Assembly (NCBI GenBank): GCA_014385265.1
Contig: JACRTJ010000015.1
Coordinates: 1-64,000 of the forward strand
Length of the DNA: 64,000 nucleotides
Direction of reading: 5' to 3'
Origin: Enterocloster hominis (ex Liu et al. 2021)
Lineage (GTDB): Bacteria; Bacillota; Clostridia; Lachnospirales; Lachnospiraceae
The stretch's first letter is position 1, and every line of letters starts with the position of its first letter. Shown here in pieces: positions 24,080 to 32,222 of the stretch. Below the pieces are notes generated by a model. It was not told the origin of the DNA and did no database searches. It worked only from the letters and a program-made list of their open reading frames with translations. Both the position numbers and the translations under genes were made by a program.

Positions 24080-24511
24080 TCAGCCCTCGATGCTGATGAA
24101 TTTCCGTTCCTCTTCCTCCGGCTTCTTTGCTTCCTTTTTGGGAACCAGAAGCTTTAAGACGCCGTTCTCAAACCTGGCCCGGATATCCTCTCTTGTGATC
24201 TCCTCGCCCACATAAAACTTTCTGCTGCATGAGCCGGCAAACCGTTCCCTGCGGATATATCTCCCTGCCGTCTCTTCTGTATTTTTATTGGATACGGCGG
24301 TGATGGTCAGGGTGCCGTCCTTTAATTCTGCCTGGATATCCTCCTTTTTGCATCCCGGCAGGTTGATATCCAGCTCAAAGCCGCCCTCGTACTCCCGGAT
24401 ATCCGTTTTCATCAGATCGCAGGACGCTTCCTTTTCGTACTGCTTCTGGGGCCGTTCAAGGGTGAAAAAGTCATCAAATAAGTTTTCTCCAAAAATGCTG
24501 GGCATTAACAT
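24080..24511 (-). CDS. hsp20: Hsp20-family small heat shock protein
   Basis: 143 residues. ATP-independent holdase that keeps unfolded proteins soluble as a large oligomer. The alpha-crystallin domain spans about 38-128 with FELDINLPGCKKEDIQAEL and the strand GVLKLLVPKKEAKK. It is a single gene under a sigma-A promoter with a CIRCE operator, so HrcA should control it. AAGGAG lies about 10 nt before the ATG. Confidence 0.95.
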   Translation of the reverse strand: MLMPSIFGENLFDDFFTLERPQKQYEKEASCDLMKTDIREYEGGFELDINLPGCKKEDIQAELKDGTLTITAVSNKNTEETAGRYIRRERFAGSCSRKFYVGEEITREDIRARFENGVLKLLVPKKEAKKPEEEERKFISIEG

Positions 24512-24578
24512 AGATCATCGCTCCTTATCTTAAATGGTATTTATATCTGGATCCCTGGTTCCCTTTGGAACTGGTTCT

Positions 24579-24607
24579 GTTATACCACTTTTATTAGCAC
24601 TCGTCAA
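24579..24607 (-). promoter_or_regulatory. Sigma-A promoter of hsp20
   Basis: Minus-strand TTGACG (24602-24607) and TATAAC (24579-24584) are exactly 17 bp apart. The -35 lies inside the CIRCE element. Confidence 0.8.
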
Positions 24608-24620
24608 TATTGAGTGCTAA
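24594..24620. promoter_or_regulatory. CIRCE operator (HrcA binding site)
   Basis: TTAGCACTC-N9-GAGTGCTAA is a perfect match to the CIRCE consensus. It overlaps the hsp20 promoter, so HrcA binding would block RNA polymerase until heat stress. Confidence 0.97.
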
Positions 24621-24669
24621 TAATTTTTGTGAAAACTTTATGAACTTTTTCTGTCCCGGCTCTTTTGTC

Positions 24670-25341
24670 TCAGACCTTCCGGTCGTATAGAAGGGCGTTG
24701 CAGATGGCGGCGGCCACGTTGCTGCCGCCCTTTCTTCCTCTTGCCACGATACAGGGCACTCCTGCGGAAAGGATCAGCTCCTTGGCCTCCACCACGTTTA
24801 CAAAGCCCACCGGCACCCCCACCACCAGACGGGGACGGATCTCTCCGGTGCGGATCTTTTCATACAGCCGCATCAGGGCCGTGGGGGCGTTGCCTACGGC
24901 GTAGATGCAGTCCGGATACAGCCTGGCGGCCTTGTCCACACTGACCGCCGACCGGGTGATCCCGGACTCCCTGGCGGCCTCCTTCACGTCCTCGTCCCCG
25001 ATGAAACAGCGGACCTGGATGCCGTGGGCAGCGGCAGCCGTTTTGTTGATCCCGGAGGCGGCCATGGTGGTGTCGGTGATGATGGGGATGCCGGAGGCCA
25101 GGGCCTCCCGGCCCTTTGATACGGCGTCCTCTGAAAAATACAGGCTTTCCTTATAGGAAAAATCCGCCGTGGTGTGGATCACCCGGCAGAGCACCGGAAG
25201 CTGGTCTTGGGGGCAGGCTTTTAAAAACTCCTGTCCCAGCTCTTCTTTTATGATGGCAAAGCTGGCCGCCTCGATCTCCGACGGCCGGGTCGTAAGGAAC
25301 CGGATCCCGGTCTCCCTGCAGAGCGTTTCTGTCCATTCCAT
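24670..25341 (-). CDS. cbiC: Cobalt-precorrin-8 methylmutase
   Basis: 223 residues, usual for CbiC/CobH. It moves the C11 methyl to C12, giving cobyrinate. Visible motifs are VIHTTADFSY with the catalytic His, and IITDTTMAASGINK. VGVPVGFVNVVEAKE and GRKGGSNVAAAICNALL near the end match the family. It is the last gene of the cobalamin run, just before hsp20. AAAGGAG precedes the ATG. Confidence 0.95.
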   Translation of the reverse strand: MEWTETLCRETGIRFLTTRPSEIEAASFAIIKEELGQEFLKACPQDQLPVLCRVIHTTADFSYKESLYFSEDAVSKGREALASGIPIITDTTMAASGINKTAAAAHGIQVRCFIGDEDVKEAARESGITRSAVSVDKAARLYPDCIYAVGNAPTALMRLYEKIRTGEIRPRLVVGVPVGFVNVVEAKELILSAGVPCIVARGRKGGSNVAAAICNALLYDRKV

Positions 25342-25363
25342 AAGCTTTCTCCTTTTTTCTCAC

Positions 25364-26905
25364 TCACAGCCTGCGGTCCAGGATCCCGTAAATCCGGTCC
25401 ATATCCAGATTTTCCCTCAGGATCCCCGCCAGCTTTTTATACTGCTCTTCCTTATGGGCAGCCATGGAAAACCCTCCGGCTTCCGGGAGCTTGTCCATAG
25501 AAATGCCATATTTTCCAGCCAGCAGCTCCCACACGGCCCTCTGGATCTCCTGGGAATCAAAAAAGCCATGGACGTAGGTTCCTGCCGCACGGCTCTGAAT
25601 GCAGCCGTCCTCCTTTATGGCAGCTCCGGCCGGGTCCGATTCTTTCCGGATGCCGGTACACGGCCTTCCTCCGGCCCTTTTTGTCTCTCCCATATGGATC
25701 TCATATCCCGTGAAGCCAGAGGCTTTGGTTCCTCCCCACTCCTCAAACACCCAGGCGTTCCCCGTCACCCGGGTCCTGGTCTTCTCCCTGGAAAACACCG
25801 TTTCCACCGGAAGGAGCCCGAGCCCCCGGAGCGTTCCGCCCTCCTCGATGCCGAAGGGATCCGAAAGCCGCATCCCCAGCATCTGGAAGCCGCCGCAGAC
25901 GCCGAACACGAAGCAGCCTTCTCCGTATTTTCTTAAAATGGCCGCCTCCATCCCCGTTTCCCTAAGCCACTTCAGATCGCCCATGGTATTTTTCGTGCCT
26001 GGAAGGATCACCAGGTCTGCGGCTGAAAGCTCCTCCGGCCGGTCTGCATAATAAAGGGCCACGCCGGGAAGATGCTCCAGGGCATTGAAGTCCGTAAAAT
26101 TGGAGATCCTGGGAAGCCGCACCACGGCGATCCTGGCAAAAGCCTTTCTTCCATTCCGGTCCATGGCCGTATCCTTTGCCCAGAGCCGGTCTGCCAGGCT
26201 GTCCTCGTCATCCAGATCCACGTCCATATATGGGACCACGCCCGCCACCGGGATGGGACACCGCTCATACAGCATGGAAAGGCCGGGCTTTAAGATCTCC
26301 TTATCTCCCCGGAATTTATTAATGATAAAGGCACGGATCCTGGCCCGCTCCCGGTCGGACAGCAGGGCCGCCGTGCCGTAAAGCTGGGCGAATACACCGC
26401 CCCGGTCAATGTCTCCCGCCAGCAGCACCGGAGCGTCGATGAGCTCCGCCAGGCCCATGTTGACAATGTCGTTTTCCCGGAGGTTGATCTCCGCCGGGCT
26501 TCCGGCTCCCTCCACCACGATCACGTCAAACCGCTCTGCCAGGCTGTCGTATGCCCTTTTGATCTCCGGGATCAGGCTTTTTTTCATCTTAAAATATTCT
26601 GCCGCCGAATAATTTCCCAGTACCTCCCCGTTGACGATCACCTGGGAGCCCATATGGGAGGTGGGCTTTAAAAGCACCGGGTTCATGGCCGCCTCGGGAC
26701 GGATCCCGGCCGCCTCTGCCTGCATCACCTGGGCCCTCCCCATTTCCAGGCCTTCTTCTGTAATATACGAATTGAGGGCCATGTTCTGGGACTTAAAGGG
26801 GGCCACCGATAATCCGTCCTCCTTAAATATCCTGCAAAGTCCCGCCGCCAGGAAGCTTTTTCCCGCGCTGGACATGGTTCCCTGTATCATGATCACCCGG
26901 CTCAT
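25364..26905 (-). CDS. cbiP: Cobyric acid synthase
   Basis: 513 residues, full length. It amidates side chains b, d, e and g of adenosyl-cobyrinate a,c-diamide using glutamine and ATP. The N-terminal P-loop is of BioD type (QGTMSSAGKSFLAAGLCRIF), and SQNMALNSYITEEG and VEGAGSPAEINL are seen. A class I-like glutaminase domain follows with its Cys in GVCGGFQMLG. GAGGAGGAACGT precedes the ATG. Confidence 0.96.
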   Translation of the reverse strand: MSRVIMIQGTMSSAGKSFLAAGLCRIFKEDGLSVAPFKSQNMALNSYITEEGLEMGRAQVMQAEAAGIRPEAAMNPVLLKPTSHMGSQVIVNGEVLGNYSAAEYFKMKKSLIPEIKRAYDSLAERFDVIVVEGAGSPAEINLRENDIVNMGLAELIDAPVLLAGDIDRGGVFAQLYGTAALLSDRERARIRAFIINKFRGDKEILKPGLSMLYERCPIPVAGVVPYMDVDLDDEDSLADRLWAKDTAMDRNGRKAFARIAVVRLPRISNFTDFNALEHLPGVALYYADRPEELSAADLVILPGTKNTMGDLKWLRETGMEAAILRKYGEGCFVFGVCGGFQMLGMRLSDPFGIEEGGTLRGLGLLPVETVFSREKTRTRVTGNAWVFEEWGGTKASGFTGYEIHMGETKRAGGRPCTGIRKESDPAGAAIKEDGCIQSRAAGTYVHGFFDSQEIQRAVWELLAGKYGISMDKLPEAGGFSMAAHKEEQYKKLAGILRENLDMDRIYGILDRRL

Positions 26906-26925
26906 ACGTTCCTCCTCGTCTGTTT

Positions 26926-27894
26926 TTATGATCGGATCCCCGCCAGGACCAGGACCGCCGCCAGGGCTGCCGCCCAGGCAGCTCCGTACATGAGACGGCA
27001 GGCCCTGGGGATATCCTCCGCCTCCACCGGCCTTTTATCATCCCCGATGGTCTTTTTCTTATAAATGGTCCCAAAATACCAGGCGTCTCCTGCCAGCTGT
27101 ACATGGAGGACGCCGGCGCACACGGCCTCTGTCTGGGCGGAGTTGGGGCTGGCGTGGTTAAAGCGGTCCCGGAAAAAGATCCGCATTCCTTCCCACCAGT
27201 CCATGCCCAGGACCGCCGCCGCCAGGACCATCAGCCCGGCAGAAAGCCTGGCGGGAAGGAAGTTGGCCAGATCGTCAAGCTTTGCCGCCGCCCGGCCAAA
27301 ATACAGGTACGCTTCGTTTTTGTACCCCACCATGGAATCCATGGTGTTCACAGCCTTGTAGACCCACCCAAGGACGGGGCCGCCCAGGGCCAGATAAAAA
27401 AGCGGGGCGATGACCCCGTCCGAGGTATTTTCCGCCACGGTCTCCACCGCAGCCTTCGTGACGCCTGCCTCTGAAAGACGCTCCGTATCCCGGCCCACGA
27501 TCATGGACACTGCCCTTCTGGCTCCGGGAAGATCCCCTTTCTTCAGCTCCTGATAGACCTTCATGCTTTCTGTCTGAAGGGATCTGGCTGCCAGGAGCTG
27601 GTAGCAGAGGGCCGCCGATACAGCCAGGTACAGCCAGGCCGAAACCTCCCGGCACAGGGCCAGGAGAGCCCACACGGCTCCTCCGGTGATCCCGCATACC
27701 GCCGCAACCAGAAAAAGGCCTCCCAGAAGAAGCCCTTTTTCCGTTTTTTTACATATTTTCCTTAAAACCGCTTCCAGCCGTCCAATGAGCCAGCCGATGA
27801 GACGCACCGGATGGTAAAGGAACTGTGGATCTCCCAGGACCCAGTCCAGCAGAAACCCCAGGGCTGCCGCCCAGGCCCAGATCATTCTGTCCAT
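26926..27894 (-). CDS. cbiB: Adenosylcobinamide-phosphate synthase
   Basis: 322 residues, membrane protein with about five hydrophobic segments. CbiB joins aminopropanol (or its phosphate) to adenosylcobyric acid. Family motifs are LDWVLGDPQFLYHPVRLIG, VAENTSDGVIAPLFY, GGPVLGWVYKAVNTMDSM and FNHASPNSAQTEA. Aminopropanol phosphate supply would need CobD, which is not in this window. Confidence 0.95.
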   Translation of the reverse strand: MDRMIWAWAAALGFLLDWVLGDPQFLYHPVRLIGWLIGRLEAVLRKICKKTEKGLLLGGLFLVAAVCGITGGAVWALLALCREVSAWLYLAVSAALCYQLLAARSLQTESMKVYQELKKGDLPGARRAVSMIVGRDTERLSEAGVTKAAVETVAENTSDGVIAPLFYLALGGPVLGWVYKAVNTMDSMVGYKNEAYLYFGRAAAKLDDLANFLPARLSAGLMVLAAAVLGMDWWEGMRIFFRDRFNHASPNSAQTEAVCAGVLHVQLAGDAWYFGTIYKKKTIGDDKRPVEAEDIPRACRLMYGAAWAAALAAVLVLAGIRS

Positions 27895-27911
27895 AAATTC
27901 ACGTTTTTCCT

Positions 27912-28205
27912 TTATTTCAGATATTTTTCGTTATTTTTATATGTGATATAAATGGTATACAGAGTCAGCCCTAAAAAGATCACCAGGCATAAGGTGGGAA
28001 GGAAGATCTTTTCGTAATACATGGCGAACACGGCCAGATCCAGTCCCCAGAGGATCTTCGTAAAGCCCTCCACCTTGCACCAGGCGGCCCTTCCCTCATC
28101 CTCAATAAGGATCTTGGACCGGATGGGAACGTAGATCCCTCCTGTTACCAGAGCGCCGTAGATCAGAAGACCCAGACTGATGATCAGTAAAAATGGAGCT
28201 ATCAT
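27912..28205 (-). CDS. Small membrane protein inside the cobalamin cluster
   Basis: 97 residues with three hydrophobic stretches (about 4-24, 49-64, 68-88) and a charged segment with SKILIEDEGRAAWCKVEG between the first two. AGGCAGG precedes the ATG. It sits between cobC and cbiB, 17 bp before the latter, so it is in the same transcript. I do not recognise the family and see no metal-binding motif. Confidence 0.6.
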   Translation of the reverse strand: MIAPFLLIISLGLLIYGALVTGGIYVPIRSKILIEDEGRAAWCKVEGFTKILWGLDLAVFAMYYEKIFLPTLCLVIFLGLTLYTIYITYKNNEKYLK

Positions 28206-28248
28206 GTTTGCTACCTGCCTTTCTCTTATTTCGTATCCTTAAAGTATA

Positions 28249-28881
28249 CTATATAATTGAAATTTCCGCAACATCTGTCAGACAGAAATGGCCGTTCTCC
28301 TCCCCGGTCCGGCAGAGATACCCAGAAAGGCAGCCGGTCTGCCAGGAATAATACTCCCGCTCCGGCCGGCCAAAGGCCTCCAGCACGGCCATGATGGAGC
28401 CGCCGTGGATCACGAACACCGCCGTACCGTCTGTTTTCTCCGTAAGGGTACGCACCTCCTGCCGGAAGGCATCTGCACACCGGCGTTTGAACTGCGCCAC
28501 GGCCTCGCCTCCCGGGAACCCGTCTGTTCCGCCGGAGTCGATGAACCGCTGGTAATCCGCATCCCCGGAAAGCTCTCTGTAATTTTTGTACTCGAACCGG
28601 CCAAAGTCACATTCCGAAAGGCCGGGCACCAGACGGACGTGAACGCCCGAAAAGTCCTTTTCCGGAAAAACCAGGGCTGCCGTCTCCAGGCACCGCCTCA
28701 TGGGGCTTGCGTACACCGCCGCCACCGGACCCAGAAGCCCGTAAAGAAGCTGCTTCCGCTTCTCCGAGGTCTGCCGGAGCGCCTGTATGGCCGCCTCCGT
28801 AAGCCCCTCGTCGGTCCTTCCCACATACCGCTTTTCCAGATTGCCCGCCGTCTCCCCGTGGCGGAGAAGAAGGATCCTCAT
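28249..28881 (-). CDS. cobC: Histidine phosphatase, probable alpha-ribazole phosphatase
   Basis: 210 residues. The phosphoglycerate-mutase-like fold begins RILLLRHGETAGN with the RHG catalytic motif and has the second active-site His in FVIHGGSIMAV. CECDFG-like LSECDFGRFEYKNY fits the family. In this cluster it most likely removes phosphate from alpha-ribazole phosphate or adenosylcobalamin phosphate. Histidine phosphatases are hard to tell apart by sequence, so the specific role comes from context. Confidence 0.8.
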   Translation of the reverse strand: MRILLLRHGETAGNLEKRYVGRTDEGLTEAAIQALRQTSEKRKQLLYGLLGPVAAVYASPMRRCLETAALVFPEKDFSGVHVRLVPGLSECDFGRFEYKNYRELSGDADYQRFIDSGGTDGFPGGEAVAQFKRRCADAFRQEVRTLTEKTDGTAVFVIHGGSIMAVLEAFGRPEREYYSWQTGCLSGYLCRTGEENGHFCLTDVAEISII

Positions 28882-28895
28882 AAAACGCCTCCTGT

Positions 28896-29651
28896 CTATG
28901 AAATCGCCAGATGGCAGACCGCCGCCGCCAGTACCATAAAAAGCTCACAAAGCTGTAAAAAATACCCGGCCAGGTCCCCGGTGACGCCGCCGAACTCCCG
29001 GAACACCATCCGCCTGTAATATAAAAATGCCAGGACGGCCCCAAGGGCCGCCGCCGCCCCGCAAAGGCCGCCCAGAAGGATCATGGCCCCGGCGGAAACC
29101 GCCATATAAAATACCATGGAGGCCGCCACCAGCCGTCTTCTGGAATCCTTCATGAAATCCGCCAGCATCCCGTGCTCCCTGGCTCCGGGAAATACCGCTG
29201 CCGCCAGCCCGCTTAAAGCCCGGGACAGGACGAATCCAACAGACACGGCTGCCGCCCCCCGGACCGGAAGCTCCGAACAGCCGCCGCAGTATAAAAGCAG
29301 GTACAGCCCGCCTCCGGTGACTGCAAAGGCCCCCGCATGGGTATCCTTTAAGATCTGAAGCTTTTTCTCCCGGTCTCCCCAGGAGGCCCTGGCGTCACAG
29401 GTATCTAAAAAGCCGTCCATATGGATGCCTCCCGTTGCCAGGAGCGGCACGGCCGTCAGAAACGCCCCTTTAAAAACAGGCCCTGCCCCTGACCGTTCCA
29501 TAAAAAGATATACCAGGAAAAATGCAGCCCCTGCCAGGACCCCAATCAGGGGAAAAAAGCACATGGCCTTTTTCCGGTCCTCCTCCTCCCAGACAAAATC
29601 CGGCACCGGGAGCCTGGAGTACATGGAAAAGGCCATCAGAAGGGCCTTCAT
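28896..29651 (-). CDS. cobS: Adenosylcobinamide-GDP ribazoletransferase
   Basis: 251 residues, membrane protein with about six segments. It joins alpha-ribazole (phosphate) to adenosylcobinamide-GDP, the last assembly step. The metal-binding motif GGIHMDGFLDTCDA near residue 56 and later FKDSRR-type DFMKDSRRRLVAAS are seen. The ATG overlaps the cobT stop. Confidence 0.93.
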   Translation of the reverse strand: MKALLMAFSMYSRLPVPDFVWEEEDRKKAMCFFPLIGVLAGAAFFLVYLFMERSGAGPVFKGAFLTAVPLLATGGIHMDGFLDTCDARASWGDREKKLQILKDTHAGAFAVTGGGLYLLLYCGGCSELPVRGAAAVSVGFVLSRALSGLAAAVFPGAREHGMLADFMKDSRRRLVAASMVFYMAVSAGAMILLGGLCGAAAALGAVLAFLYYRRMVFREFGGVTGDLAGYFLQLCELFMVLAAAVCHLAIS

Positions 29652-30808
29652 GGCCGGCCTCCCTTTTTGGCCCCATAGTCCACATAGGATTCCACATGGA
29701 TCTCCGAAAACGTGCTCATGTTTTCATAGACCATGGCGCCCATTTTTAAAAGAGGCAGAAGGGCCACAGCCCCGCTCCCCTCTCCCAGGTGCATCCCGCA
29801 GTCCAGAGGGGCCTTTAATCCCAGCTGGTCCATCACCAGACGTCCCCCAGGCTCTGAAGATACATGAGAGGCCAGGAGGAAGTCCTTCACGTCCCGGCAC
29901 ATGAGCACCGCCAAAAGCGCCGCCGCCGATGAGATGAAGCCGTCGATCACCGCAGGAAGCCTGTACGCGGCGGCTCCCAGGAACAGTCCGGCCATGGCGG
30001 CGATATCAAAGCCTCCCAGCTCCACAAGAAGAAGGAACGCATCCCGGGGCTCTGCGGAAACATCCCAGGAAAAATCCTTATACCTGGGATACTGCCGGAA
30101 AAACCGCTCGCAGGCCGCCTCCACGGCCTTCTGTTTTCTTAAAAGCCCCTGATCCGAGAGACCGGCCCCCCGTCCGGTGACCAGCCGGGGAGGGGCTCCC
30201 GTAAGGACCGAGGCCAGGGCGCTGGCCGGGGTGGTGTTCCCGATGCCCATTTCTCCGGAGGCCAGGATCCCATAGCCCATCTGCTTCAGATCCCGGGCCA
30301 GGAACGCCCCCGCCAGGAGCGCCTTTTCGCACTGGTCCCCGGTCATGGCCGCCTCTCTCACCAGGTTCCGGCTTCCGGCTCCGGCCCTCCGGTTTAAGAG
30401 CACAAAGGGGGCCGGGGCCTCTTTGCCGGAGCCGTCCCAGAGCCATCCTTCTCCTGTCATGCCCACGTCCACCGGAAACACGTCCGTTCCCGACACCCGG
30501 CACATACAGGTCACCGTGGTCTGGCCTTTTGTGAAATTTTCTGCCACGATCCGGGTGACCTCCTGGCCCGTCTGGGTCACGCCCTCTTCCACCACTCCAT
30601 GGTCGGCGCACATGACTGCCAGGGCGCTTTTTTCCAGAGGGATCCGTTCTGCGCTTCCCAGGATCCCGGCGATCTTTATAATGTCCTCCTCCAGGATCCC
30701 CAGGCTTCCGATGGGCTTTGCCACTGAATTCCACCGGAGCCTGGCCGCCTCCATGGCTTTCTGGTCCGCCGGGCGGATCTCTGAAAGGAGTTCAAAAATT
30801 TTTTTCAT
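29648..30808 (-). CDS. cobT: Nicotinate-nucleotide-dimethylbenzimidazole phosphoribosyltransferase
   Basis: 386 residues from ATG 30808. The frame is open 87 codons further back, but that part overlaps cbiA and is not like the family. CobT activates the lower ligand base to alpha-ribazole phosphate. Motifs: PIGSLGILEEDIIKIAGI at the start, MCADHGVVEEGVTQTGQEVT, GEMGIGNTTPASAL and the C-terminal DCGMHLGEGSGAV with the catalytic acidic residue. AAGGCGGTGG precedes the start. Confidence 0.95.
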   Translation of the reverse strand: MKKIFELLSEIRPADQKAMEAARLRWNSVAKPIGSLGILEEDIIKIAGILGSAERIPLEKSALAVMCADHGVVEEGVTQTGQEVTRIVAENFTKGQTTVTCMCRVSGTDVFPVDVGMTGEGWLWDGSGKEAPAPFVLLNRRAGAGSRNLVREAAMTGDQCEKALLAGAFLARDLKQMGYGILASGEMGIGNTTPASALASVLTGAPPRLVTGRGAGLSDQGLLRKQKAVEAACERFFRQYPRYKDFSWDVSAEPRDAFLLLVELGGFDIAAMAGLFLGAAAYRLPAVIDGFISSAAALLAVLMCRDVKDFLLASHVSSEPGGRLVMDQLGLKAPLDCGMHLGEGSGAVALLPLLKMGAMVYENMSTFSEIHVESYVDYGAKKGGRP

Positions 30809-30821
30809 ATCTGCCACCGCC

Positions 30822-32222
30822 TTATGTTCTATGTGATCGTCCGCACTCCCCGTCCCGCCGCCGGGCCGCCAGCTCCAGAAACCGCACCGGCTCATGGCCG
30901 TAAAAATAAAGATGGGGAAATCCGGCGTAAAGGCTTTCCGTTCCATAGCCGCAGGACCATTCCCGGGTCCCCACTGGCTTTTTAAAGGAAAAGCAGTCTC
31001 CGTTTTCCGGACTGTCCCAGTGATGGAATTCGTGGGCCGGAACGCTGGTCCCGACAGGCCCCAGGACACTGTCTCCCATGGCCGTCATGATCCCGTAGCC
31101 GAATCTGGAAAGCCTTCCGCTGTCCCGGCTTCCCTCTGGAAGCACACCGCACATGGGCCAGGAGATGCCGTCCGCATCCGCAAGCTCCTGCTTCAGATAC
31201 AGGTATCCGCCGCATTCGGCGATGCAGGGTATCCCCTGGGCCAGGAGTTCCCGGACGCTGGCCCGCATGGAAGCGTTTTCTGAAAGCTCCTTTCCGTAAA
31301 GCTCCGGATAGCCGCCTCCCAGGTAAAGGCCGTCGGCCTCCCCGGGCACCTTTTCGTCATGGATGGGGGAAAAGAACCTGAGCTCTGCGTTCATGGCCTC
31401 CAGGGTCTCCAGATTATCCTGGTAATAGAAGCAGAAAGCCTCGTCCATGGCCACGGCGATCACCGGCTTTTCCCCATTTTTCTTCTGTATCTGGGGAAGG
31501 CTGCGCCTCCGGGCCGGAAGCGGTTCCGCCTCCTTTGCAATGGACAGGATGGCTTCCAGGTCGATCCCTGGCCGGAGCGTTTCAGCCAGCCTGTGGATCT
31601 CCTCCCGGAACCCTGGGATCTCCTCCGGCCGCAGAAGGCCCAGGTGACGGCTTTTCAGCTGGAACTCCTCTCCCAACGGCGGCACAAAGCCCACGGCCCG
31701 GATCCCCAGCTCTTCCTCTGCCGCCCGTTTAAGGGCCGGATACAGCATGGGGGACAGCCGGTTGAACAGGACGCCCTTTATATGGCTGTCCGGCCGGAAA
31801 CTTAAAAAGCCCCGGACAGCGGCCAGGGTAGAAAAGCTTCTGCCCTGGGCGTCGGCCACCAGGATCACTGGCGTATGGGTGCGCTCCGCTACCTCATAGG
31901 AGCTGGCCCGGTCCGTACTGCCGCCCAGGCCGTCGTAATAGCCCATGACGCCTTCGATCACCCCCAGGCGGTCCGGCCCGCCATGGAGGCCAAGAAGCTG
32001 GATCAGCTCCTCCCGGCTGGAAAAAAAGCTGTCCAGGTTATAGGAGGGCACGCCGGCCACCCTCCGGTGGAACATGGGATCGATATAATCCGGGCCGCAC
32101 TTAAAGGCAGATACCCGGTGCTGTTCCTTTAAAAGCTCCAGGAGGGCACAGGTGATGAGAGTCTTTCCCTGGCCGCTTTTCTCCGCCGCTACCATAAATC
32201 TTGGAAACTGCACCTTTTCCAT
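30822..32222 (-). CDS. cbiA: Cobyrinate a,c-diamide synthase
   Basis: 466 residues. It amidates carboxyls a and c of cobyrinate with glutamine and ATP. The N-terminal P-loop domain begins RFMVAAEKSGQGKTLIT, followed by FKCGPDYIDPMFH and VEGVMGYYDG. The C-terminal glutaminase domain has its Cys in AECGGYLYL. The start ATG 32222 overlaps the previous stop as TGATG, with GGGAGG 8 nt upstream; a GTG three bases earlier is also open. Confidence 0.95.
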   Translation of the reverse strand: MEKVQFPRFMVAAEKSGQGKTLITCALLELLKEQHRVSAFKCGPDYIDPMFHRRVAGVPSYNLDSFFSSREELIQLLGLHGGPDRLGVIEGVMGYYDGLGGSTDRASSYEVAERTHTPVILVADAQGRSFSTLAAVRGFLSFRPDSHIKGVLFNRLSPMLYPALKRAAEEELGIRAVGFVPPLGEEFQLKSRHLGLLRPEEIPGFREEIHRLAETLRPGIDLEAILSIAKEAEPLPARRRSLPQIQKKNGEKPVIAVAMDEAFCFYYQDNLETLEAMNAELRFFSPIHDEKVPGEADGLYLGGGYPELYGKELSENASMRASVRELLAQGIPCIAECGGYLYLKQELADADGISWPMCGVLPEGSRDSGRLSRFGYGIMTAMGDSVLGPVGTSVPAHEFHHWDSPENGDCFSFKKPVGTREWSCGYGTESLYAGFPHLYFYGHEPVRFLELAARRRDGECGRSHRT

